This document shows positions 1 through 8,392 of a stretch of 9,889 nt of DNA, in pieces. Position 1 is the stretch's first letter. Every line of letters begins with the position of its first letter. This stretch comes from Clostridia bacterium (GTDB lineage Bacteria; Bacillota; Clostridia; Christensenellales; CAG-917). Both the position numbers and the translations under genes were made by a program. Under the pieces are notes generated by a model. The model had not been told where the DNA came from, ran no database searches, and saw only the letters and a program-made list of their open reading frames with translations. The DNA lies in contig JAFWBH010000142.1 of assembly GCA_017507205.1 (NCBI GenBank), positions 1 through 9,889 of the forward strand, written 5' to 3'.

Positions 1-1
1 C

Positions 2-1192
2 ACCCTTGACAAGAATGCATACAATGAAGCATTGGTCTTTGTCTATACAATGGTCCTTGGCTTGTTGCAAGAAAAGATGGACGGTCTCACCGACAAAGGT
101 ATTGACGACCACAACGACAGACATTACTTTGTTGACATGGCAAAGCTTGCGGTCAACAACGGAAATGGTATTACATCAAGTAGCGAGGGCTGGAATGCAT
201 CCAGATCACTGGGAGCAAACCAAGACAACTATATTGAAGGTGTATTCAACAAGTTGAGGAATGCAAAGACAACCGAAGCCAGAGTGGATATTCTTGAACC
301 TCTTGTGAGATCATTGCCTACAGCAATGACCAAGTGGGTCCTTGATGACGTTGTTGAAAAGATGGTTGGCATGGCAGCATTCGGTGCAGCATCACTTGCA
401 GCAAACGGCGTTGTTGCAAACATTTCAAAGCTTCTTGCAACAATCCTTCCCATACCTTTCGCACAACAAGGCGCACCTGATCCTACACTTGCCATCTACA
501 TTGACATCAATCCTGACACCGCAGTGTATGGATATAGCGGATCAAGCTACAAGATGCACAGTGGTGTCCAAGCAGTTGAGCTTTACATCAACTCATCAAA
601 GACAGAGGCAGGCACAGTGGTCAACACCTATACAAACCATGGCGTCAAGCAAAATCAAAACAACATGGGCAAGACCTATGGCAATAATGCAGGTGTTGTG
701 AAGGTCACCAGCCTTGACAATGTGACTTCTGGCGATCAATTCTTCAGCAATACACAATATAGCAATGGCTGGGATTACTTCGTGCTTCGTATCAATCCCT
801 ATGACAATGACGGAAGTGGCTCAAATAATGATCCTATGATCGGCTTCATGCAGGCAGACAAGGTTGAGGAAACAACTCTCCGTGGTCAAGTGGCATCACC
901 TCCTGCAAAGATTGTCGTCACAGACATTGCAACAAGACAAGCAACAGCAGACGGCAAGGCAATTGTTCTCAATGAGAAATATCTTGAGGATCCTGCATAC
1001 TTCCCTCAAAAAGCAAAGGTCACCTGGGCAAACGGCACAGGCAAGGGATATGATACAGTGGGCGACACAACTGCAGGCAGTGCAAACTACCTCGGTGGCA
1101 CAACAATCATCTGGGACGCATCAACCATTGATTTCAGCGCAGCAGAGCTTACCTCAAATGGTGAATATCTTGCAGGTCATGTCTATGGCTAG
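2..1192 (+). CDS. Upstream visible piece of a giant Ig-like repeat surface protein, 5' end outside window, ends at in-frame TAG
   Basis: The frame is open from the window edge (first full codon at 2), so the true start and any signal peptide lie upstream. The TTG at 32 is only an internal codon. It gives 396 visible residues. Residues about 1-140 look helical with hydrophobic stretches and have no recognised domain. After about residue 155 the sequence becomes Thr/Asn/Gly-rich and beta-like. It includes an Asp/Asn-rich loop (NPYDNDGSGSNND) and ends in an Ig-like module with the conserved IIWD strand (Trp at visible residue 371) and GEYLAGHVYG. The TAG at 1190-1192 cuts this module before its last strand, and the same frame continues as the next entry. 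I read the two as one gene. Function is unknown; a secreted or cell-surface structural/adhesive role is inferred from the module type, Cys scarcity and size. Only the interpretation, not the open frame, is uncertain. Confidence 0.8.
   Translation, partial: TLDKNAYNEALVFVYTMVLGLLQEKMDGLTDKGIDDHNDRHYFVDMAKLAVNNGNGITSSSEGWNASRSLGANQDNYIEGVFNKLRNAKTTEARVDILEPLVRSLPTAMTKWVLDDVVEKMVGMAAFGAASLAANGVVANISKLLATILPIPFAQQGAPDPTLAIYIDINPDTAVYGYSGSSYKMHSGVQAVELYINSSKTEAGTVVNTYTNHGVKQNQNNMGKTYGNNAGVVKVTSLDNVTSGDQFFSNTQYSNGWDYFVLRINPYDNDGSGSNNDPMIGFMQADKVEETTLRGQVASPPAKIVVTDIATRQATADGKAIVLNEKYLEDPAYFPQKAKVTWANGTGKGYDTVGDTTAGSANYLGGTTIIWDASTIDFSAAELTSNGEYLAGHVYG
1190..1192 (+). other. In-frame amber codon interrupting the giant repeat protein
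   Basis: The TAG sits between GGC and GTG in a frame open on both sides (396 codons before, 1940 after). The flanking protein, HVYG-stop-VLNKVMYAIPV, lines up with the unbroken strand order of another module, where GGTYNIYAVV is followed by VRAKLVVLERTAVGI. The break is therefore inside a domain, not between genes. CAG (Gln) or AAG (Lys) to TAG would each be a single base change. The four genes in the window end in TAA, so this is the only candidate amber codon. Possible explanations are mutation, assembly error, programmed readthrough or a suppressor tRNA; the sequence alone does not choose between them. Confidence 0.85.
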
Positions 1193-4100
1193 GTGCTCAA
1201 CAAGGTGATGTATGCAATTCCTGTTTACACAACAACAGCATTTGCACCCACCAACATCAATGCATTCAACAAGGAAAGCGATGGATTCAAGTCAAAGACA
1301 ATCAGCATTGATATAAATTCAACAAGTGACAACTTCAATCCTACAATGCCTGACCTTGTGAGAATCACATTCCAAAATTCAAGCAAGTATGTCTTCGGCA
1401 CAGTCCTTGAAAACGCAAGTGGAGACAAGCTCTATGCACGTGCAAACGGCAATACTAAGCTTACAGGTGGCAAGGTCAACGTGCTCGGCACAGACTACAA
1501 GCTCCAATACGCTTACACAGCAGGTCTTATCTATGACCCAGCAAGCGAAGATGATATCAACGCATACAACGGCGGCGGACTTGAATCAACAGCACTCTTT
1601 GCAAAGGTTGGAGACAGATATGTCAGAGTTGCACCAGGCGCAGCAGTAAATGGTGGAGAATACTACAAGGCAAGGACAGAAACTGTTGACGGAGTCACCT
1701 ATGTCAAGCTTGATTACAGCAAGCTTCCCACAGGAAGGGAATTCCCTGCCGGCTGGATTTCATATGACGAATATGAATTTGACTGGGCAGGTGGTGCAGT
1801 TGAGGTCGGATATAAGTATCAATGGGGCTTCAGTGCAATGGAAGAAAATCGTGTCACAGTTCCCGTCAAGGGCTATGAAATTGACGAAGCAAGAATCACC
1901 AGCTTTGCAAAGGGCACAGAAGAGGGCGCAGAAAAGAGAACAAGCTTTACATCCTTCGATGCATTTGGTGATCTTGACAGCATCCTTGCAAATGAGGCAT
2001 ACAACAATTCAATTGCTGAATACATTAAGGAATTCAAGTATGTCAACGGTAGATACACCAGTGGCTCATACACCAACCTCTCAGTAGAATGGGATCTTAC
2101 CAGCCTTGAAAAGCGTCTTGCTGAAATCAAGAATGGTGACTCATATGACTACTATAAGGGCATTGATGTTGTTGTCACAGCAAAGGTTGGCGCAAATGTG
2201 TTCCGTTATATCACTGGATATGACAAGAATGGTGAGCCAGTCTATGGCTTCACTGGCGAAGGCTCAACCAATGCAGATGGATCAGTGGCACAAGTCATTT
2301 CAGTGCCTGTGAAGGTTGCAGGAAGAATCTTTGAGGCTCTTGAAGATGAATCCCTCGTCTTTGATGCATACGCACACGACACCATTGACAGTGACTCATT
2401 TGACACCAACGTCAAGGCACTCTTTGCTGGCTCAGACAAGCCTGTCGTCCTTGACAGCAAATCACTTACAATCACAGCACCCTTCGTCCTCACAAATGAT
2501 GAATATGTCAAGGTTGATCCCATCACCAACGCACAATTCTCATATCTCGGCTACGAAGGCACAGCACTCTATGCAAGACTTGATATCGGCACAGAAAAGA
2601 GTGGCAAGCAGACAACATATGTTCCTATCAATGTCACTGCAATGACAGCAAACATTTATAGACTCACTGTTGAACGCGAGCATACACTTGATCCTCAATG
2701 GTATAATCTTGCAGAGGCATACAACATCCTCACAATCAGCTTCAAGGAAAAGGGAACACAGACCCACACCATGAAGCCTGATTGGTCAACAGTCAAGTAT
2801 TACTCCAACGCAACCTACACCAAGGAAATTGACAACATCTACAAGGGTGGCACAGTCTTTGCAACAGTAGAGGCAAATCCCTGCGATGCAGAAGGCAATA
2901 TCCTCCTTGGCGCAGACGGAAAGGCACTTGGCTCACACAATGGTCAAGCACAAGTCATCAAGATTAGACTTACAGTGCCCAGAAAGGACATCACATCAAT
3001 CAAGTTCCTTGCAAACACAGCAGATGTTGACATGTTCACAAGTGGAGCAATTGACACAATCAACGAGTCAATCCTCAAGGACATCAACAACTATACAGCA
3101 AGTGGATATGCAGAATATGTCCTTGACGGAAAGACCTACAACCTCTCAACCTATGGCTTCGTCACCAATCCCGACAATTATTTCAGGGTTGGTGAATGGG
3201 GCGATTACAGAAATGGCACTGCAGTTGCAATCACTTACACCACTGAGGGCACAGAGTATACAGAATTTGCATTTGTCAATGACTGGAACATTAATGGCCT
3301 TGCAGTCAGCTCAATTGGTGGAGATAGATATGTGGTGGCAACAGTAGGCGCACAACAATTCAAAATCAAGCTGGCAACACCTTCACTTGCAATCACAGAC
3401 ATCACCCTTGAAGGAGATAGCTCTGTCAAGTTCTTCGGTGGCTCATCCACAATTGAAAGCATTGACCTTACAGCAGACACCTTCGCATTTGAATACGATG
3501 TATTCAAGGCATGGAGTCTCCCTGAAAGTGCAACAGTCAAGGTGGAACAGCTTGCTGGCGAATTCACTGGCGTTGACATGGAATGGCTTGACAGTAGCAC
3601 ACCTGGCTCACTTGCATCAGACTTTGTTGACGAAGGTGGCAAGAAGTCATTCAGAACAGACGACAAGGGTGCATACGTTCTTCGTAAGGTCAGGTTCTTC
3701 AATATTGGTGGTCTTGTATATCCTGCAAGAGACGCCATCGAGGTGAAGATCTATCTTGGCACAAGCGATGTAAAGGGCGATGTCACTGGTGCAGAAAACG
3801 TTGACACAACACTCACTGCACCCAAGGGACTCAACCTTGTCTACAACGCATTCAGCCTCTTCCAGCTTCCCACAACAGCAGACGTTGTCTACACAGACGG
3901 AACACCTACAAGAGAGGGCGTCCCTGTGGTCTGGAATGCAGGCGCACCTACATCATCAGAGGTTGCACAAGGCACATTTAAGAGAACAGCATACATCGGT
4001 GGCAATCTTATGAGTGCAGAATATACATTCACCGTAATGTATGCCTACGAGGTCCAAGGTCTTGGCGTTGCTGGCGATATGAGCTATACACTCACAGCAG

Positions 4101-7015
4101 ACAAGTTCTATTCAGGACTTCCCACATCAGCAACAATCTATCCCGACAAGGAAAGCAAGAGTGCTTCCTACAAGGCATCACTCAATTGGAATGTCAAGTA
4201 TGACAACAATGGCAACATCACATTAGGTCTTAACTCAGACGGCACAGTCAATGTGAAGATTACTGCCAACGGCATCACTCTTGACGCAAAGGTCAAGCTC
4301 ACCGTTGAAGCAACAAGAATCGCATTTGCAGACGTCAACAAGACCGACATATTTGTCATTGATCCTCTCGGCAGTGAAACAACACTCTTTGAGGCAGGCA
4401 AGCACACAGTTCTTGCAATGGTTGGCGAGGGCGAGGACGGCTCACCCATCTATCAAGAGGTTTCAGTCAATGCAAGCTACACCTTGCCTCAAGACCTCTA
4501 CACCAACGCAGTCAACTACTTCGGCAAGACATTGACAATCACCGTGAAGTTCTCATACACCGGTGGCTCACAATCAATGACAATCAAGTGCCAAGTCCTT
4601 GACAAGACAATTGACAAGATTGTTGATCCCAGATATCGTTCAATCACAGTTGATCCTTATCGCTACGATTCATTCCGTGAGGGTGGTCTCGGCTTGCCTC
4701 TTGAAATTGAAGCATACTTGATTGATGGCACAATCGCAACCTTCGTTCCCGAATGGCCAGAGGATTCAATCATCACATCAAAGGGCTTTGAGGATCCTGA
4801 CTATATGGTCACAATGAGATCATATGCATTGTCAGCAAACGGAACATACGTCAAATATACCTACATGCGTGACGGTATTGCAATCACTCGCTACGGCACA
4901 GAAGCAGATGCCAAGGCAATGGGTGGCACATACAACAATGATCGCTACGTAATGGGCACAACACAACAAGTCAACATCCCCGTTGTTGTCCTCGACAGAG
5001 AGGTTGAATCAGCAGAGTTTGTCACACCCGAATTTGAAAAGGCAGTTCGCACTGATTCAAGAACAACCTACACAGTGAGATACATCAGCAAGGATGTGAC
5101 AGAGGGCAACATCGTTGACGTCATCTATGGCGCAAAGACAAATATGCCCACAGACGTTGTGTTCTACAATGGATTTGCATTTGGCGCAACAGCAATGCCC
5201 TCAGAAATTGACATCACCTTTGCACACACTGGCGAGGTCAAGCGCTATTACATTGTCCTTGAAGGATATGAACAGCTTGCTGGCATCGATCCTACAAAGA
5301 CAAAGAGTGTTGATGTCATAGTCCATGTCTATCCTGATCATACAAAGGAATTTGAGCTCTTCTCATTTGATGTCACATTTACAGTGAATAAGGTCAGTGT
5401 CACAAGATACAACAGCACCCTTGCTTCAGACACAATGTCAAGTGATTTGAACTACGATTCATTTGAGGTCTATGCAGATGCAGACAACGGCAATAGCATC
5501 TACAACACCAACAAGTATAGCAATACAACAACCTTCTATCCCGATGGCAAGTTTGTCACCTTGGCAGATTGGAACAGAGCATCAGCAGATGGCTATAGAA
5601 CATCCAAGTATCTCTCAACTGGTGAATATATCTACAAGGTCCTCGGCAATGGAACAGTCCAAAACAATCGTGTTGCAGTTGACTCAAATGGCAACAGAAT
5701 CGGCACACCCACATACTATCAATACGATTCAACCACCAAGTCATACAAGATTATCGCAACACAAGGCGCACCTGAATACACCTATATCTTTGTATATTCA
5801 GTGAGCCAAGCACTCAATGTCAGCTGGAACGCTAATGAAACAGAAATCGGTGTTAAAGGTGGAGAAAAGACTGTTTATGCAACGGTTTCTGCAAATGGAG
5901 TGCAGACAGAAGTGAAGGTTCCTGTCATCGTTCTTGACGGCACAGCAGTGGGAATGAGTGCATCAGCAAGCGACTTTGCAAGTGGTGCAGTGGCAGACTA
6001 TATGACCGAAGAGGGTGGCACATTGGTGTTCACATTTGATCCTTACACCAACGCAGACGCCCTCACAGAGCTTTCAACAGGTGTCTACAAGTACTTCCCT
6101 CAAAGAGCAACCATCGCCTTTGCAAACGGCTCAACAGCAGATGTTCCTATCACTTGGGACTTCGGCATTGCAAAGATCACCTGTGATGGTGGCACATACA
6201 ACATTTACGCAGTGGTTGACGGCAGTGCATATGGCATTGGTGAACAGCTTGTCAGAGCAAAGCTTGTTGTCCTTGAAAGAACAGCAGTGGGCATCGTTGA
6301 GGATGCCAACGCCACACTCACATCCAACATTGGTTATATGTGGCAAAATGCAGAAGGCAAGACACAAACCTACATCAATCCTTATGAGTATTATTCCTCA
6401 ACCCTGAAGCTTCCTGAATCATTGACCGTCAATGTTGTCAGTGGCGATGGCACAGAGGAACAAATCCCCTTCAGCACAACAGGTAGCGCATACAAGCTTC
6501 GCTGGTCAACAAAGGATTTCAGACCCACTTATAAGGGTGGCATAACCTATCTTACAGCAAAGCTTACAGGACCCGATGGAAGCACACAAAATCTCCAAAT
6601 CCCCTTCCTCGTCCAAAAGATGACTGTCACCAACATCACAACAAAATACCATGTTGATGAAGAAAGAGTGGCATCAGCAAAGATTCCTGGCACAAGATAC
6701 AACACCAAGCCTTATACAGCAGATGTGAACAATGGCGTTGCAGCAGTTGTTTATGACATGTCAGATCTTGGCGCATTCCCCAAGGGACTCAAGGTCACCT
6801 TCAAGATTGAAAACCCTGTGGTTGACAGCGAAGGCAATGTGACATTTGTTGAAACAACAGTTGGCACAGGCTGGGATGCACACAAGAATGGCGCAACCAA
6901 TGCAAAGATATTTGCATACGTGTCAGCAATCACACCTCTCACCATCACCGAAGGCTCAACAATTGGCGTCCAAATCGGCAGTGGTGAAAGAATTCAAATC
7001 AAGGTCCAACAATAA
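1193..7015 (+). CDS. Giant tandem Ig-like (Big_4-type) repeat protein, main body and C-terminus, continuous with the upstream piece
   Basis: The piece is 1940 codons with no stop or frameshift and ends in TAA. The GTG at 1193 directly follows the TAG and has no proper ribosome site of its own, so it is probably not a natural start. The body is a chain of divergent beta-sandwich modules of roughly 85-230 residues. Each tends to show, in order, an entry strand with a DPY-like motif and LP, a DGT turn, a strand with conserved Trp, a GGxYxxxAxV strand and an exit strand such as VPVVVLDREV. The conserved Trp appears near residues 300, 531, 698, 798, 914, 999, 1188, 1545, 1655, 1771 and 1894. This pattern matches bacterial Ig-like group 4 domains. 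I see only about three Cys, as is usual for exported proteins. No LPxTG motif, SLH domain or hydrophobic tail is present at the C-terminus (ends RIQIKVQQ). The likely role is a secreted or surface structural/adhesive protein; the ligand is unknown. The modules are diverged at DNA level, so recent tandem duplication is unlikely. Confidence 0.85.
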   Translation: MLNKVMYAIPVYTTTAFAPTNINAFNKESDGFKSKTISIDINSTSDNFNPTMPDLVRITFQNSSKYVFGTVLENASGDKLYARANGNTKLTGGKVNVLGTDYKLQYAYTAGLIYDPASEDDINAYNGGGLESTALFAKVGDRYVRVAPGAAVNGGEYYKARTETVDGVTYVKLDYSKLPTGREFPAGWISYDEYEFDWAGGAVEVGYKYQWGFSAMEENRVTVPVKGYEIDEARITSFAKGTEEGAEKRTSFTSFDAFGDLDSILANEAYNNSIAEYIKEFKYVNGRYTSGSYTNLSVEWDLTSLEKRLAEIKNGDSYDYYKGIDVVVTAKVGANVFRYITGYDKNGEPVYGFTGEGSTNADGSVAQVISVPVKVAGRIFEALEDESLVFDAYAHDTIDSDSFDTNVKALFAGSDKPVVLDSKSLTITAPFVLTNDEYVKVDPITNAQFSYLGYEGTALYARLDIGTEKSGKQTTYVPINVTAMTANIYRLTVEREHTLDPQWYNLAEAYNILTISFKEKGTQTHTMKPDWSTVKYYSNATYTKEIDNIYKGGTVFATVEANPCDAEGNILLGADGKALGSHNGQAQVIKIRLTVPRKDITSIKFLANTADVDMFTSGAIDTINESILKDINNYTASGYAEYVLDGKTYNLSTYGFVTNPDNYFRVGEWGDYRNGTAVAITYTTEGTEYTEFAFVNDWNINGLAVSSIGGDRYVVATVGAQQFKIKLATPSLAITDITLEGDSSVKFFGGSSTIESIDLTADTFAFEYDVFKAWSLPESATVKVEQLAGEFTGVDMEWLDSSTPGSLASDFVDEGGKKSFRTDDKGAYVLRKVRFFNIGGLVYPARDAIEVKIYLGTSDVKGDVTGAENVDTTLTAPKGLNLVYNAFSLFQLPTTADVVYTDGTPTREGVPVVWNAGAPTSSEVAQGTFKRTAYIGGNLMSAEYTFTVMYAYEVQGLGVAGDMSYTLTADKFYSGLPTSATIYPDKESKSASYKASLNWNVKYDNNGNITLGLNSDGTVNVKITANGITLDAKVKLTVEATRIAFADVNKTDIFVIDPLGSETTLFEAGKHTVLAMVGEGEDGSPIYQEVSVNASYTLPQDLYTNAVNYFGKTLTITVKFSYTGGSQSMTIKCQVLDKTIDKIVDPRYRSITVDPYRYDSFREGGLGLPLEIEAYLIDGTIATFVPEWPEDSIITSKGFEDPDYMVTMRSYALSANGTYVKYTYMRDGIAITRYGTEADAKAMGGTYNNDRYVMGTTQQVNIPVVVLDREVESAEFVTPEFEKAVRTDSRTTYTVRYISKDVTEGNIVDVIYGAKTNMPTDVVFYNGFAFGATAMPSEIDITFAHTGEVKRYYIVLEGYEQLAGIDPTKTKSVDVIVHVYPDHTKEFELFSFDVTFTVNKVSVTRYNSTLASDTMSSDLNYDSFEVYADADNGNSIYNTNKYSNTTTFYPDGKFVTLADWNRASADGYRTSKYLSTGEYIYKVLGNGTVQNNRVAVDSNGNRIGTPTYYQYDSTTKSYKIIATQGAPEYTYIFVYSVSQALNVSWNANETEIGVKGGEKTVYATVSANGVQTEVKVPVIVLDGTAVGMSASASDFASGAVADYMTEEGGTLVFTFDPYTNADALTELSTGVYKYFPQRATIAFANGSTADVPITWDFGIAKITCDGGTYNIYAVVDGSAYGIGEQLVRAKLVVLERTAVGIVEDANATLTSNIGYMWQNAEGKTQTYINPYEYYSSTLKLPESLTVNVVSGDGTEEQIPFSTTGSAYKLRWSTKDFRPTYKGGITYLTAKLTGPDGSTQNLQIPFLVQKMTVTNITTKYHVDEERVASAKIPGTRYNTKPYTADVNNGVAAVVYDMSDLGAFPKGLKVTFKIENPVVDSEGNVTFVETTVGTGWDAHKNGATNAKIFAYVSAITPLTITEGSTIGVQIGSGERIQIKVQQ

Positions 7016-7035
7016 GCCTTGACTTAAACAAAAAG

Positions 7036-7068
7036 AAAATAGAGATGCCTCTGCATCTCTATTTTTTT
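7036..7068 (+). terminator. Intrinsic terminator of the giant repeat protein gene
   Basis: A perfect 13-bp stem pairs 7036-7048 (ending TAGAGATGC) with 7053-7065 around a four-base loop CTCT. The 3' arm runs directly into a seven-T tract at 7062-7068. It lies 20 bases after the TAA at 7013-7015. The 5' arm begins with A-rich sequence, so the element could also act weakly on the minus strand. It separates the giant gene from the downstream operon. Confidence 0.95.
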
Positions 7069-7085
7069 ATATATGTAAATAATTC

Positions 7086-7114
7086 TTGAAAAGAAAGGAT
7101 GAAGGTGATATAAT
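7086..7114 (+). promoter_or_regulatory. Distal sigma-A-type promoter (P1) for the SPFH operon
   Basis: The -35 box is TTGAAA (7086-7091) and the -10 box is TATAAT (7109-7114). They are separated by exactly 17 bases, and a TG at 7106-7107 makes an extended -10. The predicted start is near 7121, giving a leader of about 150 bases before the ATG at 7269. It lies 17 bases past the T-tract of the preceding terminator, as expected for a new transcription unit. Confidence 0.8.
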
Positions 7115-7130
7115 GTAATAAATGTGGTGT

Positions 7131-7153
7131 TATTTTGCTTCCAACGCAAAATA
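7131..7153 (+). promoter_or_regulatory. Hairpin in the leader downstream of P1
   Basis: TATTTTGC (7131-7138) pairs perfectly with GCAAAATA (7146-7153) across a seven-base loop. It would lie about ten bases from the 5' end of the P1 transcript. No T-run follows, so it is not an intrinsic terminator. It may protect the 5' end of the mRNA or bind a protein; no known riboswitch is recognised. Confidence 0.5.
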
Positions 7154-7180
7154 GAGCATGTAAATTTCACTGCACAGTCA

Positions 7181-7209
7181 TTTTTTCCTTAAAAAATCTG
7201 TGGTATAAT
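7181..7209 (+). promoter_or_regulatory. Proximal extended -10 promoter (P2) for the SPFH operon
   Basis: A perfect TATAAT lies at 7204-7209, preceded by TG one base upstream (TGGTATAAT). The -35 region is only a T-run (about 7181-7187), so activity would rest on the extended -10. An 8-bp palindrome TGTATACA (7211-7218) covers the expected start site, and a weak inverted repeat CAAGA/TCTTG (7221-7236) follows. Either could be an operator, but they are short enough to be chance. Confidence 0.65.
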
Positions 7210-7256
7210 GTGTATACAATCAAGAGTGATATCTTGGTGAATATAAATAAAGCAAT

Positions 7257-7262
7257 AGGAGA
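7257..7262 (+). promoter_or_regulatory. Ribosome binding site of the SPFH/zinc-ribbon gene
   Basis: AGGAGA lies six bases before the ATG at 7269 and fixes that start. Confidence 0.85.
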
Positions 7263-7268
7263 AATAAA

Positions 7269-8387
7269 ATGGGCTTTATCAAAAAGAACTTACTTAAGGT
7301 TATAGAATGGGAATTCCTTACAGACGAAATGGTGCACAAGTATGAAATCCCTGAACGCTATGAAATCATGAACAAATCAAAGCTTATCGTTCGTGAAAGT
7401 CAAGCAGCAATATTTGTGTATCAAGGACAAATTGCCGACGTCTTTACAGCAGGCACCTGGACACTTGAAACAGACAACGTTCCCGTCCTTAGCAAGCTTG
7501 CAGCATGGAAATATGCTTGGGAAATGCCCAACAGAGTTGACATCTATTTTGTCAACCTCAAGCAATTCATTGATATGAAGTGGGGCACAGCCAACCCTAT
7601 TATGATGAGAGATAAGGACTTTGGCATGATTCGCCTTCTTGGTCATGGTGAATATTCATTCCACGTCTGCAACCCCTCACTCTTTATGAGAGAATGCTTC
7701 GGCACAGTCCGTTCTTACTCATCAGACAGAATTCACGCATATCTTAAAGACATCGTTCTTATGGAGCTTACAGACCTTCTTGGCGAGTGCGAAATTCCTG
7801 CTCTTGACCTTGCATCAAACTATCGTGAGCTTGGTGACACAGTCAGAGATAAGGTGTCAGAGAAGTTCGGCAAGCTTGGTGTTGCAGCAGATGAGGTCAT
7901 CATCAAGAACCTCAAGCTTCCTGAGGCAGTTGAGCAAGCAATGGACAAGCGCACAACCCTTGGCGTCATGGGCGACAAGATGAGTGAATATGCACAATAT
8001 GAAAGCGTTGGCGCAATGCGTGACGCAGCCCAAAACCCCGGCGCAGGTGGTATGTTTGCAGGCATCGGTGTTGGTCTTGGAGCAGGCACAAGAATTGGTG
8101 CAGGCTTTGCAGACAGCTTTGATAGTGCAATAAATCAAGGCGCAAAAAATACAGTTGAATGCTCAAAATGTGGTGCTAAAATGCCTGTTGGTGCAAAATT
8201 CTGTCCTGAATGTGGCAATAAGACCAGTGCAACAATCAAGTGTTCAGGCTGTGGCAAGGACATCGCAGAAGGCTCAAAGTTCTGCCCTGAATGTGGTCAA
8301 CCCACTTCAACAAAATGCCCCGGCTGTGGCAAGGATATCAAGGGTGGAGTTAAGTTCTGCCCCGAATGTGGACATAAAGTAAATTAA
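7269..8387 (+). CDS. SPFH/Band-7 domain protein with three C-terminal zinc ribbons (YdjI-like)
   Basis: This is a 372-residue protein of the YdjI type, sometimes mislabelled 'virion core protein'. Residues about 20-240 form the SPFH-like region. It starts with a KSKLIVRESQAAIFVYQGQI strand pair, then AGTWTLETDNVPVL, PNRVDIYFVNLKQFIDMKWGT, GEYSFHVCNPSLFM, and a helical EVIIKNLKLPEAVEQAMDKR segment. A Gly/Ala-rich linker follows (about 255-290). Three tandem CxxC-x10-CxxC ribbons have Cys at 298/301/312/315, 325/328/339/342 and 350/353/364/367, all intact. No membrane segment is evident, so membrane contact would come from the SPFH fold or a partner. In B. subtilis, YdjI is recruited by the YdjG/YdjH membrane proteins and in turn recruits PspA. 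The next gene here is YdjG-like, five bases away, which supports the same job. Family assignment is strong; the stress-response role is by analogy. Confidence 0.9.
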   Translation: MGFIKKNLLKVIEWEFLTDEMVHKYEIPERYEIMNKSKLIVRESQAAIFVYQGQIADVFTAGTWTLETDNVPVLSKLAAWKYAWEMPNRVDIYFVNLKQFIDMKWGTANPIMMRDKDFGMIRLLGHGEYSFHVCNPSLFMRECFGTVRSYSSDRIHAYLKDIVLMELTDLLGECEIPALDLASNYRELGDTVRDKVSEKFGKLGVAADEVIIKNLKLPEAVEQAMDKRTTLGVMGDKMSEYAQYESVGAMRDAAQNPGAGGMFAGIGVGLGAGTRIGAGFADSFDSAINQGAKNTVECSKCGAKMPVGAKFCPECGNKTSATIKCSGCGKDIAEGSKFCPECGQPTSTKCPGCGKDIKGGVKFCPECGHKVN

Positions 8388-8392
8388 CATAT

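Noticed and set aside
229..495. Minus-strand open frame of 88 codons, and many similar shadow frames under the giant gene
   Set aside because: They lie wholly inside the strongly supported + strand frame, have no ribosome site, and their composition mirrors the biased codon use of that gene.
1193..1195. GTG immediately after the amber codon as a genuine gene start
   Set aside because: It has no upstream ribosome site at proper spacing, and the module on both sides is continuous; it is open frame, not a start signal.
2..7015. Recent tandem DNA duplication of modules
   Set aside because: The modules share only scattered protein motifs; I see no long identical DNA stretches between them.
7113..7154. 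Start-stop ATGTAATAA followed by a ten-codon reading frame MWCYFASNAK at the expected P1 start
   Set aside because: It overlaps the -10 box and start site, so it would have to be leaderless, and its codons mostly reflect the hairpin sequence.
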